Assembly (NCBI GenBank): GCA_963814355.1
Contig: CAWFCZ010000018.1
Span: 62,001-126,000, forward strand
DNA: 64,000 nucleotides
DNA from: JADGOV01 sp963814355
Lineage (GTDB): Bacteria > Actinomycetota > Actinomycetes > JADGOV01
Direction of reading: 5' to 3'
Shown one piece after another: positions 43,804-53,021 of the stretch (the first letter of the stretch is position 1; every line of letters starts with the position of its first letter). The translations under genes were made by a program, and so were the position numbers. The notes below the pieces were generated by a model. That model made no database searches, was not told where the DNA came from, and saw only the letters and a program-made list of their open reading frames with translations.

Positions 43804-45225
43804 AACGCCCCCCGCTCCGCTTCCCGGTTCGCCGTCGGCCTCGCGGCGGCCACCCTGGCCGGCCTGGCGGTCGCGTCGTGTTCCAGCGGCTCCCCCACCT
43901 CGGCCGGCGGGGACCCCACCACCGTTGCGAGCCAGTCGGTGACCGGCCCGGGTACCGACGCCACCCCCGGCCCTCCGGCCCGGGTCACCGCCGCGGACTG
44001 GCCGACGTACCACCACGACGCCGCCCGCTCCGGGTACGCCCCGTCGGCCACCGCGGTGCGACGGCTGGACAAGGCGTGGGCCACCGAACTCGACGGCGCG
44101 GTGTACGCCCAGCCCCTGGTGATCGGCCGCACGGTGATCGTGGCGACCGAGAACGACACGCTCTACGCGCTGGACGCCGCCACTGGCCGCCAGCGCTGGC
44201 GGACCTCGGTGGGTACCCCGGTGCCGCTGTCGAACCTGCCGTGCGGCAACATCGACCCGCTCGGCATCACCGGTACGCCGGTCTACGACCCGGCCACCGG
44301 TCGCGTCTTCGCCCTTGCCGAGCTTCGCGGCCGGCGCCATGAGCTGGTCGGGGTCAGCCTGGCTACCGGGCACGTGGATGTCCGGCAGCCGCTGGAGCCG
44401 CCGGCCGGGAACCCCCGCGACGCGCAGCAGCGCAGCGCCCTGACCCTGCTGGGCGACCGGGTGTACGTCGCCTACGGCGGGCTGGCCGGGGACTGCGGGC
44501 AGTACATCGGCGGGGTGGCCAGCCTGCGCACCGACGGCACCGGGCGGCTCGGCTGGTCCGTGAAGACGCAGCGGATGGGCGGCATCTGGACCCCCGGTGG
44601 GCCGGCGGTACGGGCCGGGTCGCTCTACGTCAGCATCGGCAACGGCGCGGCCACCTCGGGAAGCTACGACGGAAGCGACTCGATCACCCGGCTCTCCCCG
44701 ACGCTGCGCCGGCAGGACTTCTTCGCGCCGCAGCAGTGGGCGCAGGACAACGCGGTCGACGCCGATCTCGGCTCGATGGGCGCGGCGCTGGTCGGCAACC
44801 GAGTGGTGGTAGCCGGCAAGAGCGGCATCGGCTACCTGCTCGACGCCGATCACCTCGGCGGTATCGGCGGCCAGTTGACCGCCGTGGACCTGGGCTGCCG
44901 CGGCTTCGGCGCGGCCGCGGTGCTCGGTTCCACGGCGTACCTGCCGTGCCGCGAGGGCATCCGCCAGGTCACCGTCACCGGGTCCGCGCTGACCCCCGGC
45001 TGGCGCGGGCCGTCGGCGGCGAAGGGTCCACCCGTCCTCGGCGGCGGCGCGGTCTTCTCCGTCGACCCGGACAGCGGCACCGTGCTGGCGCTCGACCCGG
45101 CGACCGGCGCGGTCCGGGCCTCTTACGACGTGGGCTCGGTGGCGCACTTCGCCTCGCCGGCGCTGTCCGGCTCCCGGGTGTTCCTACCCACCACCAGCGG
45201 TGTGGTCGCACTGTCCACCCGGTGA
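43801..45225 (+). CDS. PQQ-like beta-propeller lipoprotein
   Basis: Exported lipoprotein of 474 residues. The GTG at 43801 opens VNAPRSASRFAVGLAAATLA, then the lipobox LAVASC and a Ser/Thr/Pro linker. The mature part is a beta-propeller of PQQ-like repeats: TVIVATENDTLYALDAATGR followed by QRWRTSVG, then RVYVAYGGLAG, RAGSLYVSIGNGA and VLALDPATGAVRASYDVG. Such propellers usually act as scaffolds or sugar/alcohol-binding proteins rather than enzymes here. Several Cys pairs (LPCGN, DCGQ, LGCRG, PCREG) may form disulfides. It converges on hemG with 12 bp between stops, between heme genes, but no heme role is evident. Confidence 0.88.
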   Translation: MNAPRSASRFAVGLAAATLAGLAVASCSSGSPTSAGGDPTTVASQSVTGPGTDATPGPPARVTAADWPTYHHDAARSGYAPSATAVRRLDKAWATELDGAVYAQPLVIGRTVIVATENDTLYALDAATGRQRWRTSVGTPVPLSNLPCGNIDPLGITGTPVYDPATGRVFALAELRGRRHELVGVSLATGHVDVRQPLEPPAGNPRDAQQRSALTLLGDRVYVAYGGLAGDCGQYIGGVASLRTDGTGRLGWSVKTQRMGGIWTPGGPAVRAGSLYVSIGNGAATSGSYDGSDSITRLSPTLRRQDFFAPQQWAQDNAVDADLGSMGAALVGNRVVVAGKSGIGYLLDADHLGGIGGQLTAVDLGCRGFGAAAVLGSTAYLPCREGIRQVTVTGSALTPGWRGPSAAKGPPVLGGGAVFSVDPDSGTVLALDPATGAVRASYDVGSVAHFASPALSGSRVFLPTTSGVVALSTR

Positions 45226-45237
45226 CCACGCCGAACC

Positions 45238-46644
45238 TTAGCCCGCCGGCATCCGGCGGGCCAGCCAGGGTGCCAACTCGGCCGCGGCCCGCTCCCCGGA
45301 GGCGATGCAGGCCGGGATGCCGACCCCGTCGTAGGCCGCCCCGGCGACCGCCAACCCCGGCGCCAGCGCAACCGCCGCCCGGATCCGGGCCACCCGGTCC
45401 AGGTGCCCGACCGGGTACTGCGGCAGCGCGCCGCCCCATCGGGTGACCCGGCTGGCGACCGGCCGCCCGGCGCCGGTCATCGCGCTCAGCTCCGCCGCCG
45501 CCCCGGCGACCAGGTCGGCGTCGTCACGCTGCAGATCGGCCGGTTCGCCGTGCCGGCCGATCGAGGCTCGGGCCACGGTCAGCCCGCCGGTCGCCGGCGG
45601 GGCGAGATGCGGCCACTTCGCGCTGCTGAAGGTGACCGCCTTGACCGCCAGCCCCGCCGTCGCGGGCACCAGCAGGCCGCTGCCCGGGGCCGGTACCGGC
45701 CGGCGGTAGGCCAGCGTGACGATGGCGACGCTGGCGTACTCCAGGCCGGCCAGCTCCACGGCCGCCGCGGGCACCGCCGCGCCGAGCAGCCGGGCGGCCG
45801 GCGCCGCCGGCACGGCCAGGACCACCGCGTCCGCGTCGAGGCGCTGCGGGTCGCGGGCCGACCCGAGCGTGAGCCGCCAGCCGCGCTCCGTCCGGCGCAG
45901 CTCCCGGACCGGGAGCGACGTCCGCAGCTCGGCGCCGGTGGCCGCCGCGACCGCGTCGACCAGCCGGCTCAGCCCGCCGGGGAGGGTGGCGAACACCGGT
46001 CCGGCGCTCGGCGGGCGCAGCCCGGCGCGGGCGGCGGCCAGCAGCGAGCGTTCCCGGCGTACCGTCCGCATCAGGTCCGGCACGGTGACCGCCATCGACA
46101 GCTCGTCGGCCCGCCCGGCGTACACCCCGCCGAGCAGCGGGTCCACCAGCGCCTCGACGACCTCCCGACCGAGCCGGGCGGTGACGTACCGGCCGACCGA
46201 GACGTCGTCGCCGGCCGCCGTTCTCGGCAGCCACGGGTCCAGCGCCGCCCGGGCGATCCCGCCGGGTGAGATCACGCCCCGCAGGGTGCGCAGCCGGGTC
46301 GGCACGCCCAGGACGGTCCGCGCCGGCAGCGGGCGCAACCGGTCGCGGCACCACACCGACGCCGCCAGCGTCGCCGGGCCGACGAGCTCCGGTGCCAGCC
46401 CGACCGAGCCCGCCAGGCGCAGTGCCTCCGGTCGCCGGACCAGGAACGCCTCGGCTCCCTCCTCGACCGCCACGGCGTCGAGCTCGCCGGTGCGCAGCTT
46501 GCCGCCGAGTCGAGGCCCGGCCTCGACCACGGTGATCCTAAGACCGGGAGGGGCCTGCCGGCGCAGCGCCAGCGCGGCCGCCAGCCCGCCGATGCCGCCG
46601 CCGACAACGACCACGTGCCGGCCGGGCGGCGGTTCGCCGATCAC
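45238..46644 (-). CDS. hemG: Protoporphyrinogen/coproporphyrinogen oxidase
   Basis: FAD enzyme of 468 residues (HemY/CgoX type) that oxidises coproporphyrinogen III in the HemQ-dependent heme route. The FAD site is HVVVVGGGIGGLAAALALRR. It has the family segments VEEGAEAFLVRRPEALRLA, LVDPLLGGVYAGRADELSM and VAGAAYDGVGIPACIASGE. The GTG start at 46644 overlaps the hemE stop (GTGA), so translation is coupled. The frame is open further upstream within hemE, but that is not used. Role follows from the neighbours: hemE upstream and hemQ downstream on the same strand. Confidence 0.95.
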   Translation of the reverse strand: MIGEPPPGRHVVVVGGGIGGLAAALALRRQAPPGLRITVVEAGPRLGGKLRTGELDAVAVEEGAEAFLVRRPEALRLAGSVGLAPELVGPATLAASVWCRDRLRPLPARTVLGVPTRLRTLRGVISPGGIARAALDPWLPRTAAGDDVSVGRYVTARLGREVVEALVDPLLGGVYAGRADELSMAVTVPDLMRTVRRERSLLAAARAGLRPPSAGPVFATLPGGLSRLVDAVAAATGAELRTSLPVRELRRTERGWRLTLGSARDPQRLDADAVVLAVPAAPAARLLGAAVPAAAVELAGLEYASVAIVTLAYRRPVPAPGSGLLVPATAGLAVKAVTFSSAKWPHLAPPATGGLTVARASIGRHGEPADLQRDDADLVAGAAAELSAMTGAGRPVASRVTRWGGALPQYPVGHLDRVARIRAAVALAPGLAVAGAAYDGVGIPACIASGERAAAELAPWLARRMPAG

Positions 46645-47705
46645 TCCGCCGGCTCGACCGGGTCGGAGCCGCACGATCCTGGAGCCGGCTCCGAGTGCAC
46701 CAAATCGACGACTCGGGCCAGCACGTCCGGGTCGGTGTCGGGCAGCACCCCATGGCCCAGGTTGAAGATGTGCCCCGGCGCGGCCCGCCCGCGCCGGACG
46801 ACGTCCCGGACCCGCTCGGCGATCACCGGCCACGGCGCGAAGCACACCGCCGGATCCAAGTTGCCCTGCAGCGCGTAGCCGGGGCCGACCCGGGCGGCCG
46901 CGGAGTCCAGCGGTACCCGCCAGTCCACCCCGACGACGTCCGCGCCGGCCGCGGCCAGAAGGCCGAGCAGCTCCCCGGTCCCGACGCCGAAGTGGATCCG
47001 GGGCACGTCGGCCACCGCGGCCAGGACGGCGGCGCTGTGCGGCATGACGTAGCGCCGGTAGTCCGCCGCGGACAGCGCCCCGGCCCAGGAATCGAAGAGC
47101 TGCACGGCGCTGACCCCGGCGTCGATCTGCACCCGCAGGTAGCCGGCCGCGATGGTGGCCAGCGCCGCGCACAGCGCGTGCCAGGTGTCCGGGTCGCCGT
47201 ACATCAACGCCTTGGTGCGTTCGTGGTTGCGGCTCGGGCCGCCTTCGACGAGGTAGCTGGCGAGCGTGAACGGTGCGCCGGCGAAGCCGATGAGCGGCGT
47301 GCCGGCCAACTCGGCGACCAGCGAACGGATCGCCTCGGCGACGTACGCCACGTCGTCCTGGCTCAGCGGCCGCAACCGGGCCACGTCCGCCGGCCGGCGA
47401 ACCGGGTCGGCGATCACCGGGCCGACGCCGGGGACGATGTCGAGGTCGACGCCGACCGCCCGCAGCGGCACGACGATGTCACTGAACAGGATCGCCGCGT
47501 CGACCCCGTACCGGCGGACCGGCTGCAGGGTGATCTCGGTGATCAGGTCGGGTCGGGAGCAGGCGTCCAGCATGGAAGTACCGGCCCGCAGCGCCCGGTA
47601 CTCCGGCAGCGCTCGCCCCGCTTGGCGCATGAACCAGACCGGTGGGTAGGGGCCTATTTCCCGCCGGCAGGCGCGCAGGAAGAGGCAGGAGCGCGGATCC
47701 GGCAT
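46641..47705 (-). CDS. hemE: Uroporphyrinogen decarboxylase
   Basis: Decarboxylates uroporphyrinogen III to coproporphyrinogen III; 354 residues, cytoplasmic. It has PVWFMRQAGRALPEYRALRA near the N-terminus, DAAILFSDIVVPLRAVGVDL with the active-site Asp, GFAGAPFTLASYLVEGGPSR, and GHIFNLGHGVLPDTDPDVL. The next gene, hemG, overlaps its stop by 4 bp. The ATG at 47705 has AAAGCT six bases upstream, a weaker version of the -10 pattern seen elsewhere. The C-terminal tail is a few residues longer than usual. Confidence 0.97.
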   Translation of the reverse strand: MPDPRSCLFLRACRREIGPYPPVWFMRQAGRALPEYRALRAGTSMLDACSRPDLITEITLQPVRRYGVDAAILFSDIVVPLRAVGVDLDIVPGVGPVIADPVRRPADVARLRPLSQDDVAYVAEAIRSLVAELAGTPLIGFAGAPFTLASYLVEGGPSRNHERTKALMYGDPDTWHALCAALATIAAGYLRVQIDAGVSAVQLFDSWAGALSAADYRRYVMPHSAAVLAAVADVPRIHFGVGTGELLGLLAAAGADVVGVDWRVPLDSAAARVGPGYALQGNLDPAVCFAPWPVIAERVRDVVRRGRAAPGHIFNLGHGVLPDTDPDVLARVVDLVHSEPAPGSCGSDPVEPAE

Positions 47706-47779
47706 ACTGCCAGCTTTTCACGGGCGACACGCGGGGTGAGTTGCGCGATTCTGTCCCACCCCCGTGTCACCGTGAAGCC

Positions 47780-47974
47780 ATGCTGATCACGACGTATCTG
47801 ACCAGGAGGTATTGCTCCGCCTGCCGGGACGAGCGCTTATTCGAGCGGCCACCCTGCATCGACGACCATGGTGGCGACTGCCCGGAGGAGCTCTGCGTCG
47901 AGTGCGGGTTCGCCGTCGTGGTGGGCGACGTCCTGCCCGACCCGGTGCCCGTGCCGACCCACGCCGCTGCCTGA
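47780..47974 (+). CDS. Small zinc-ribbon-like protein
   Basis: A 64-residue cysteine-rich protein. It begins MLITTYLTRRYCSACRDERL and contains CIDDHGGDCPEELCVECG, giving CxxC, two spaced Cys and a second CxxC, which suggest one zinc site. The start is ATG 47780; the longer frame from 47642 is antisense to hemE. I know of no named family; similar small ribbon proteins occur in actinomycetes. It is divergent from hemE and converges on the transporter gene 31 bp away. Confidence 0.65.
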   Translation: MLITTYLTRRYCSACRDERLFERPPCIDDHGGDCPEELCVECGFAVVVGDVLPDPVPVPTHAAA

Positions 47975-48005
47975 AACCGGCTGACTGGAACCGGCCGTTC
48001 GCGGA

Positions 48006-48851
48006 TCAGCCGGTGCCGCCACCGGCCGCGATGAGCACGACACCGCCCAAGGCTACCGTCACGCCGACGGTCTGCACCCTGCGCAGCCGCTCCCCGTGGA
48101 CCTGCCGGGCCAGGACGACCGTCACCGCCGGGTAGAGCGAGCTGAGTACGGCCACAAGCGACAGGTCGCCGGCCAGCGTCGCCAGGGAGTACGCCCCGTT
48201 TGCGGCGGCATCTCCGAAGCCGATCACCGCCAGCAACGGCAGGTCCGCCCGGCCGATCCCGCTGCGGCGCCGAGCCAGCACGACCGCGACCAGGAGCAGC
48301 CCGACCGTCTCGGCCCGCATACTGATCAAGGTCATGATCACACTGGAGCGGGCACCGAACGCCAGGAAGACGGTCACCGCACCGAAACCGGCGGCCGCCA
48401 GGGCGGCGAGCAGCAGCGGGCGGGCCGCCCGGCCCTTCCGGCCCCCGCCGTCGGCCCCGCTGGCCAGCACGACCCCGGCTACCGCAGCGAGGATGCCACC
48501 GACCTGCAGGGCGCTCGGGGTGTCGCCCCGGGCCACGCCGACCGCGACCGGAACCACCACGCTGGTGGCGGCGATCGGCGCCACCACCCCCATGGTGCCG
48601 GTGGCCAGCGCGGAGTAGAAGGCGGCCAGCGCGATCAGGCCGACGAGCCCGGAGCCCAGCGCCCACGGCAGGTAGCCCAGTGGAGCACCGAACCCGCCGG
48701 TTGCCACCGCCACCGGCGCCAGCATGAGCAGGGCCAGCGCCTGGGAGCCGCCGATCACCGCGTACGCGGACAGCCGCCGGCTCGCGGTGCCGCCCAGGAA
48801 GTCGGCGGTCCCCCAGAGCAGGCTGGAGGCCAGCGCGAGCAGGGCGGTCAC
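48006..48851 (-). CDS. EamA/DMT-family transporter
   Basis: Integral membrane protein of 281 residues with ten hydrophobic helices in two EamA-type repeats. It begins TALLALASSLLWGTADFLGG and the first repeat ends QVGGILAAVAGVVLASG; the second begins ARPLLLAALAAAGFGAVTVF and ends QTVGVTVALGGVVLIAAGG. Members export metabolites such as amino acids or other small molecules; the substrate is unknown. The GTG at 48851 is six bases downstream of TACCCT, so it is probably leaderless. It is divergent from DUF3000 with a 195-bp spacer. Confidence 0.9.
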   Translation of the reverse strand: MTALLALASSLLWGTADFLGGTASRRLSAYAVIGGSQALALLMLAPVAVATGGFGAPLGYLPWALGSGLVGLIALAAFYSALATGTMGVVAPIAATSVVVPVAVGVARGDTPSALQVGGILAAVAGVVLASGADGGGRKGRAARPLLLAALAAAGFGAVTVFLAFGARSSVIMTLISMRAETVGLLLVAVVLARRRSGIGRADLPLLAVIGFGDAAANGAYSLATLAGDLSLVAVLSSLYPAVTVVLARQVHGERLRRVQTVGVTVALGGVVLIAAGGGTG

Positions 48852-48857
48852 CGGCCA

Positions 48858-48863
48858 AGGGTA
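48858..48863 (-). promoter_or_regulatory. -10 box of the DMT transporter gene
   Basis: TACCCT on the minus strand, six bases before the GTG at 48851. Confidence 0.5.
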
Positions 48864-48922
48864 GGAGGCCGAGGTAAGGGGCCGAGGCAGGAGCAGAGCC
48901 CTGAGTCAAGCCCTCCGCCGAC

Positions 48923-48972
48923 GATCCAGGGCCGGCTGACCACCGCCAGCGGGGGCTAGCGGGGCCTGGATC
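48923..48972. repeat. Imperfect palindrome with GATCCAGG ends
   Basis: GATCCAGG (48923-48930) pairs with CCTGGATC (48965-48972), with further pairs after a one-base bulge. It lies in a divergent spacer, so it is not a terminator. Both arms closely match those of the palindrome at 62533-62586. Confidence 0.5.
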
Positions 48973-49034
48973 ACCGGATCGGGAAGGGTGAGCGACACGC
49001 CGCGCTGAGCTGGGTCGCCGGCGCCGAAGCACCG

Positions 49035-49040
49035 TACGCT
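49035..49040 (+). promoter_or_regulatory. -10 box of the DUF3000 gene
   Basis: TACGCT, six bases before the ATG at 49047, identical in sequence and spacing to the box at 7920. Confidence 0.5.
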
Positions 49041-49046
49041 CGCCGC

Positions 49047-49643
49047 ATGGTGGCCAGCCGCGAGGCAGCCGAGCTCCCGGCAGAGTTCCGGTACGCCCTG
49101 GCGACGCTGCGCACCGCGCGGGTCCGGGCCGAGGTGACGATCAGCGAGACACCGGCCCCACAGCGGCTGGCGCCCCACTCCGCGGCCATCCTCGGCGACC
49201 TGCGGGTCGGGGACGAGGAGTTGGCCACCGGTCGGTTGGTCGTCCTGCACGACCCGGCGGGGCAGGAGGCGTGGGCCGGGCGCACCAGGTGCGTGGCCTA
49301 CGTCCGGGCCGGCATGGAGATCGAGATCGCCGGTGATCCGCTGCTCCCCGCGGTGGGCTGGAGCTGGCTGGTGGAGGCGTTGGAGGGCCGGGCCGCCCGC
49401 TACGTCGCGGCCGGCGGCACCGTCACCCGGGCCGCGTCCGAGCGCTTCGGCACCCTGGCGGGCGGCGAGGATGCCGGCGAGTTCGAAGTACGGGCGTCCT
49501 GGACCCCGGTCCCCGCCGACGGGGCACTCGACCTCGCGCCGCACCTGGCTGCCTGGGGCGACCTGATGTGCACCGCCGCCGGCCTTCCCCCGGAGATACC
49601 CGGCGTGCTGTCGCTCCCGACCCGCCGCCGGCGGCGGGTCTGA
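49047..49643 (+). CDS. DUF3000 family protein
   Basis: Conserved actinobacterial protein of 198 residues, function unknown. It has the DUF3000 pattern: ELPAEFRYALATLRTARVRA, TISETPAPQRLAPHSAAILG, GRLVVLHDPAGQEAWAGRTR and VSWSWLVEALE-like GWSWLVEALEGRAARYVAAG, ending in a basic tail RRRRRV. As I recall, in streptomycetes it lies between hemE and the gene group whiI, rnd, thiolase and fadB; the same order holds here with an insertion of several genes. The start is ATG 49047. Confidence 0.9.
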   Translation: MVASREAAELPAEFRYALATLRTARVRAEVTISETPAPQRLAPHSAAILGDLRVGDEELATGRLVVLHDPAGQEAWAGRTRCVAYVRAGMEIEIAGDPLLPAVGWSWLVEALEGRAARYVAAGGTVTRAASERFGTLAGGEDAGEFEVRASWTPVPADGALDLAPHLAAWGDLMCTAAGLPPEIPGVLSLPTRRRRRV

Positions 49644-49649
49644 TCGGCC

Positions 49650-51167
49650 GTGCCCGACCTGACCGGCCCCCCGGGGGAGCCTGCGGAGTTCGCCCGGGCG
49701 TTCCGCGAGTTCCTGTCCTGGCTCCAGCAGGGTGAAGCCGGGGGGAGCCGGGGTAACGAGGTGGTTCGGCTGGTACGCGACCACCTCGGCGCGCAGGGCA
49801 CGGAACAGTCGGTGGTGACTCGGCGGCTGCCGGCGTTCGAGCACGTCAACCTACAGGTCGCCGTGAACGCCTGGTCGGTCGAGTCGGCCCGCCAGGTCAC
49901 CGTCGCGGGGTTGATGGTGCCGCCACACTACGGTGGGCTGGGCCTCCAGCAGCTGGTGCACGGCGACGCGCTGCCTCCGGTGAGGCTCTCGGCGCCCGAC
50001 CTGATCGACCTGCCCTCGGCGCCGGACCGGATGCTCGCCTGTCTCCGCCGGGCGCTGCTGCTGGTCGAGGACCGGCGCGGTAGGTACGTCGTGCTGGTCC
50101 GGGGCCCGGTGCTGCACGAGGAGCCCGGTCTGAGCGTGGAAGTCGCCGGGCTGAGCACTGCGGCCGCCCAGGAGGTCCTGCGGGAAATCGACGAGCTGCG
50201 GGGCAGGTTGAACGTCTACCGCGGCCAGACCCTGGAACTCCTTCCCGGCCCCGGGGCTCCAACCATCACCTTCGCCGTGCTGCCGGCGACGGCCCGGGCC
50301 GATGTCGTCCTCCCGGAGCCGGTGCTGCGGCGCATCGAGCGGCACACCATCGACATGGCCGACCACAGCCAAGCGCTGCGGGCCGCCGGCCAGCATCTCA
50401 AGCGTGGACTGCTGCTCTACGGTCCGCCCGGCACCGGCAAGACGCACACCACCCGGTACGTCGTCCAACAATTGTCCGGCGCAACCGTCCTGCTGCTCTC
50501 CGGCCGGTCGCTGGAGCTGATCGGCACGGTCAGCTCACTCGCTCGCGACCTTCAACCTGCGGTGATCGTGCTGGAAGACGTCGACGTGGTCGCCGAGGAT
50601 CGCGGGTACGGGCCGTCGTCCAGCCCCGTCCTGTTCGAACTCCTGGACGCCATGGACGGGGCGGCCCCCGACGCGGACCTGCTCTTCCTGCTCACCACCA
50701 ACCGGGCCGATCTGCTCGAGCCGGCGCTGGCCGCCCGACCGGGCCGGGTGGACGTCGCCGTCGAGATCGGGCTCCCCGACCCGCCGTCCCGACGCCGACT
50801 GCTGGAGGTCTACAGCCGCCAGGTGCCGTTAAGGGTCACGCCGGAAGAGCTGGATGCGGTGGTCGGCCGTACCGAGGGCGTCACCGCGTCCTTTGTCAAG
50901 GAACTGCTGCGACGGGCCGTGCTCGAAGCCCTGCCGGGCGTCGGCGGCCTCCTACACAGCGTCAACGGGGAACACCTGATCCGGGCACTCGACGATCTGC
51001 TGGACAGCGCCCAGGGGGTGACCCGGGCGCTGCTCGGCGTCTCAGCGGATTCGGGCGCGCCGGTGCCCGCACCGATGGCTCGTTCCCACGCCGGTCACCC
51101 CGGCAGGGGGTGGGTGGCCATGCCGGCCCGCTACCGCGACTCCGCCACCTTCATCCCCGACGCCTGA
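49650..51167 (+). CDS. AAA-family ATPase
   Basis: Single-AAA ATPase of 505 residues. Walker A is LLLYGPPGTGKTHTTRYVVQ, Walker B is VIVLEDVDVVAED and the second region of homology is TTNRADLLEPALAARPGRVD, with the arginine finger. The N-terminal 230 residues contain no recognisable enzymatic domain (VSVEVAGLSTAAAQEVLREI, LNVYRGQTLELLPGPGA); such ATPases are often remodelling factors or have a Bcs1/CDC48-like role. No protease domain follows, so it is not FtsH. The GTG start is 6 bp after the DUF3000 stop. Part of an insertion between DUF3000 and the response regulator, compared with the streptomycete order. Confidence 0.9.
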   Translation: MPDLTGPPGEPAEFARAFREFLSWLQQGEAGGSRGNEVVRLVRDHLGAQGTEQSVVTRRLPAFEHVNLQVAVNAWSVESARQVTVAGLMVPPHYGGLGLQQLVHGDALPPVRLSAPDLIDLPSAPDRMLACLRRALLLVEDRRGRYVVLVRGPVLHEEPGLSVEVAGLSTAAAQEVLREIDELRGRLNVYRGQTLELLPGPGAPTITFAVLPATARADVVLPEPVLRRIERHTIDMADHSQALRAAGQHLKRGLLLYGPPGTGKTHTTRYVVQQLSGATVLLLSGRSLELIGTVSSLARDLQPAVIVLEDVDVVAEDRGYGPSSSPVLFELLDAMDGAAPDADLLFLLTTNRADLLEPALAARPGRVDVAVEIGLPDPPSRRRLLEVYSRQVPLRVTPEELDAVVGRTEGVTASFVKELLRRAVLEALPGVGGLLHSVNGEHLIRALDDLLDSAQGVTRALLGVSADSGAPVPAPMARSHAGHPGRGWVAMPARYRDSATFIPDA

Positions 51168-51207
51168 TCCGGCGCAGCACCTCCCGGCTGGGGCACCCGC
51201 TTGAGGG

Positions 51208-51909
51208 CTAGAATCCGGTCGGCTTCGGGCCTTCGAGCTGGGTCACGCGGCGGCGGACCGACACCGGGAGGGGCGCGCCGGGTGGGGTGAGCGGGGAGCG
51301 CTGCGGGGTGCCCGGCTCCAGGGCGAACGGCAGCACTCCCGCCCAGATGCCGTGGTTCTCACCGTCGTCGGGTTCCTCGGCCGGCCCGGACGCCCGTACC
51401 TTCAGGCTGGCCTGCGCCAGTGGAACCCGCAGCACGGCGGTGGACGCGAGTTCCTGGCGGGTCAACGGCCGCAGCTCCGCCCACCGTCCCGGCAGCAGGT
51501 GGTCCGACACCACCCTTAGCGCCGCAAGCTTCTCTTCGGCCGGTACGGCGGTAGCCACCCCGTGGATCACCGCGCTGCGGTAGTTCATCGACGAGTTGAA
51601 CGCTGACCGGGCGTAGACCAGGCCGTCGAGCAGGGTGACGCAGACCGAGACCGGCAGCCCGCCCGGGGTAGCGGCCTCGACGAACAGCCCGCCGCCGGTG
51701 GAGCCGTGAACCAGCAGGTCGTCACCGTCCCTGGCCAGCCCGAGCGGCAGCACGACCGGCCGGCCGTCGCGCACGAAGCCGACGTGGGCCACCAGCGCCT
51801 CGTCGAGCACTGCGTAGAGCGCGTCGCGGTCGAGGACCTGTCGTTCCGGCTTGCGCCGGACCCGGGTGGTGCCGGTCAACGGCAGTTCACTGCCTGGCTG
51901 ATGGGTCAC
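51208..51909 (-). CDS. Pyridoxamine-5'-phosphate-oxidase-family flavin protein
   Basis: FMN-binding split-barrel protein of 233 residues. The GTG at 51909 begins VTHQPGSELPLTGTTRVRRK. Family features are LDEALVAHVGFVRDGRPVVL, SVCVTLLDGLVYARSAFNSS, YRSAVIHGVATAVP and LKVRASGPAEEPDDGENHGI. Whether it oxidises pyridoxamine phosphate or reduces another compound is unknown; many members bind F420 or heme. The frame extends upstream to 52347 inside the kinase gene, but the GTG is the better start. It follows the histidine kinase gene by 32 bp on the same strand. Confidence 0.88.
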   Translation of the reverse strand: MTHQPGSELPLTGTTRVRRKPERQVLDRDALYAVLDEALVAHVGFVRDGRPVVLPLGLARDGDDLLVHGSTGGGLFVEAATPGGLPVSVCVTLLDGLVYARSAFNSSMNYRSAVIHGVATAVPAEEKLAALRVVSDHLLPGRWAELRPLTRQELASTAVLRVPLAQASLKVRASGPAEEPDDGENHGIWAGVLPFALEPGTPQRSPLTPPGAPLPVSVRRRVTQLEGPKPTGF

Positions 51910-51941
51910 ACCGGTCAGGATGTCAGGGTTTTCACCCGCTC

Positions 51942-53021
51942 TCAGCCGGCCCCCGGGGTCGACAGCGCCACACTGGGGCTGGCGGACAGCGGCAGCCGCA
52001 GCTCCAGCGTGGTGCCGTCGCCCGGCCAGGACGTGACCTGCAGGGAGCCGCCGGCGAGCCGGGACCGCTCGCGGAGCAGGCCCAGGCCGACGTGGCGACC
52101 CCGCTCCGGGGACACCTCCTCCGGATCGAATCCGGGCCCGCGGTCGGTCACGCTGGCGATCAGGTCCGGGCCGACGATCTGCAGCGCCGCCTGCGCGGTG
52201 AAGACGTCGGCGTGCTTGGCCACGTTGAGCAGGGCCTCCTGCAGGAATCGGTACACCGTGACCGCGGTGGCCAGCGGCAGCGGCCGGGGTTCCGCCGGCC
52301 AGTCCAGTTGCACCTCGAGGGCGTACCGCTGGTTCATGTCGTCGCACAGGTCGCTGACCGCGAGCGCCAAGTCGCCCTCGCGGAGGGCCGGCGGTCGGGT
52401 CCGGGCCATCACACCACGAACCTGCTCCTCCGCCTCGGAGATCAGCTCGGTCGCCCGCCGCACCTCATCGGGTTCCTGCTGGTCCATGGCCAGCATGGAC
52501 CGGGCGGTCATCAAGGTCTGGGCGACGGTGTCGTGCAACTCCGCGGCCAGCTGACCGCGGGCTCCCTCCTCGGCGGCCACCAGCCCGGAGAGCAGTTCGT
52601 ACATCCCAGCGCTCGCGGTGGAGGCGGTGCGCCGGTGCCGCTCGGCGATCTCATCCGCCACCCGCACCCGGCGGTAGAGGGCGTGCAGGGTGTCCCGCAG
52701 CTCGCACAGCTCCCGGATCTCGGGTACCTCCGTCTCCTCGGCCGGGCCGCGACGGGACAGGTGCAGCAGCGCGTCGCGGCGCAGGTCGCGCAGCGCGCGG
52801 ACCCCACGACCGGCAGCGACGCCAGCCGCCCCAGCCCCGCTGATCGCCACCAGGACGCCGACGGCCAGCACCGCGGCCGGCGAGCAGTCCAGGCCGGCGA
52901 CCCACAGCCCGGCCAGGCCGGTACCCAACGCCACCAGCCCGGCGGCCAGCACACGGAAGGCTGCCCAGACCCGGAGCGGCACCCGTCGCCGCAGCCGCCA
53001 GCCCGGCGTCAGCGGCCTCAT
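51942..53021 (-). CDS. NarL-type sensor histidine kinase
   Basis: Membrane histidine kinase of 359 residues. Two TM helices (RVWAAFRVLAAGLVALGTGL and LAVGVLVAISGAGAAGVAAG) lead to a HisKA_3 domain with QLAAELHDTVAQTLMTARSM (phospho-acceptor His) and an HATPase domain with FLQEALLNVAKHA (N box) and SVTDRGPGFDPEE plus GLGLLRERSRLAGGSLQ (G boxes). It pairs with LuxR-type regulators. Its ATG overlaps the stop of the preceding gene (ATGA). The operon encodes S8 protease, membrane GAF sensor and this kinase; a LuxR-type response regulator lies divergently at 56416, the likely partner. Confidence 0.92.
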   Translation of the reverse strand: MRPLTPGWRLRRRVPLRVWAAFRVLAAGLVALGTGLAGLWVAGLDCSPAAVLAVGVLVAISGAGAAGVAAGRGVRALRDLRRDALLHLSRRGPAEETEVPEIRELCELRDTLHALYRRVRVADEIAERHRRTASTASAGMYELLSGLVAAEEGARGQLAAELHDTVAQTLMTARSMLAMDQQEPDEVRRATELISEAEEQVRGVMARTRPPALREGDLALAVSDLCDDMNQRYALEVQLDWPAEPRPLPLATAVTVYRFLQEALLNVAKHADVFTAQAALQIVGPDLIASVTDRGPGFDPEEVSPERGRHVGLGLLRERSRLAGGSLQVTSWPGDGTTLELRLPLSASPSVALSTPGAG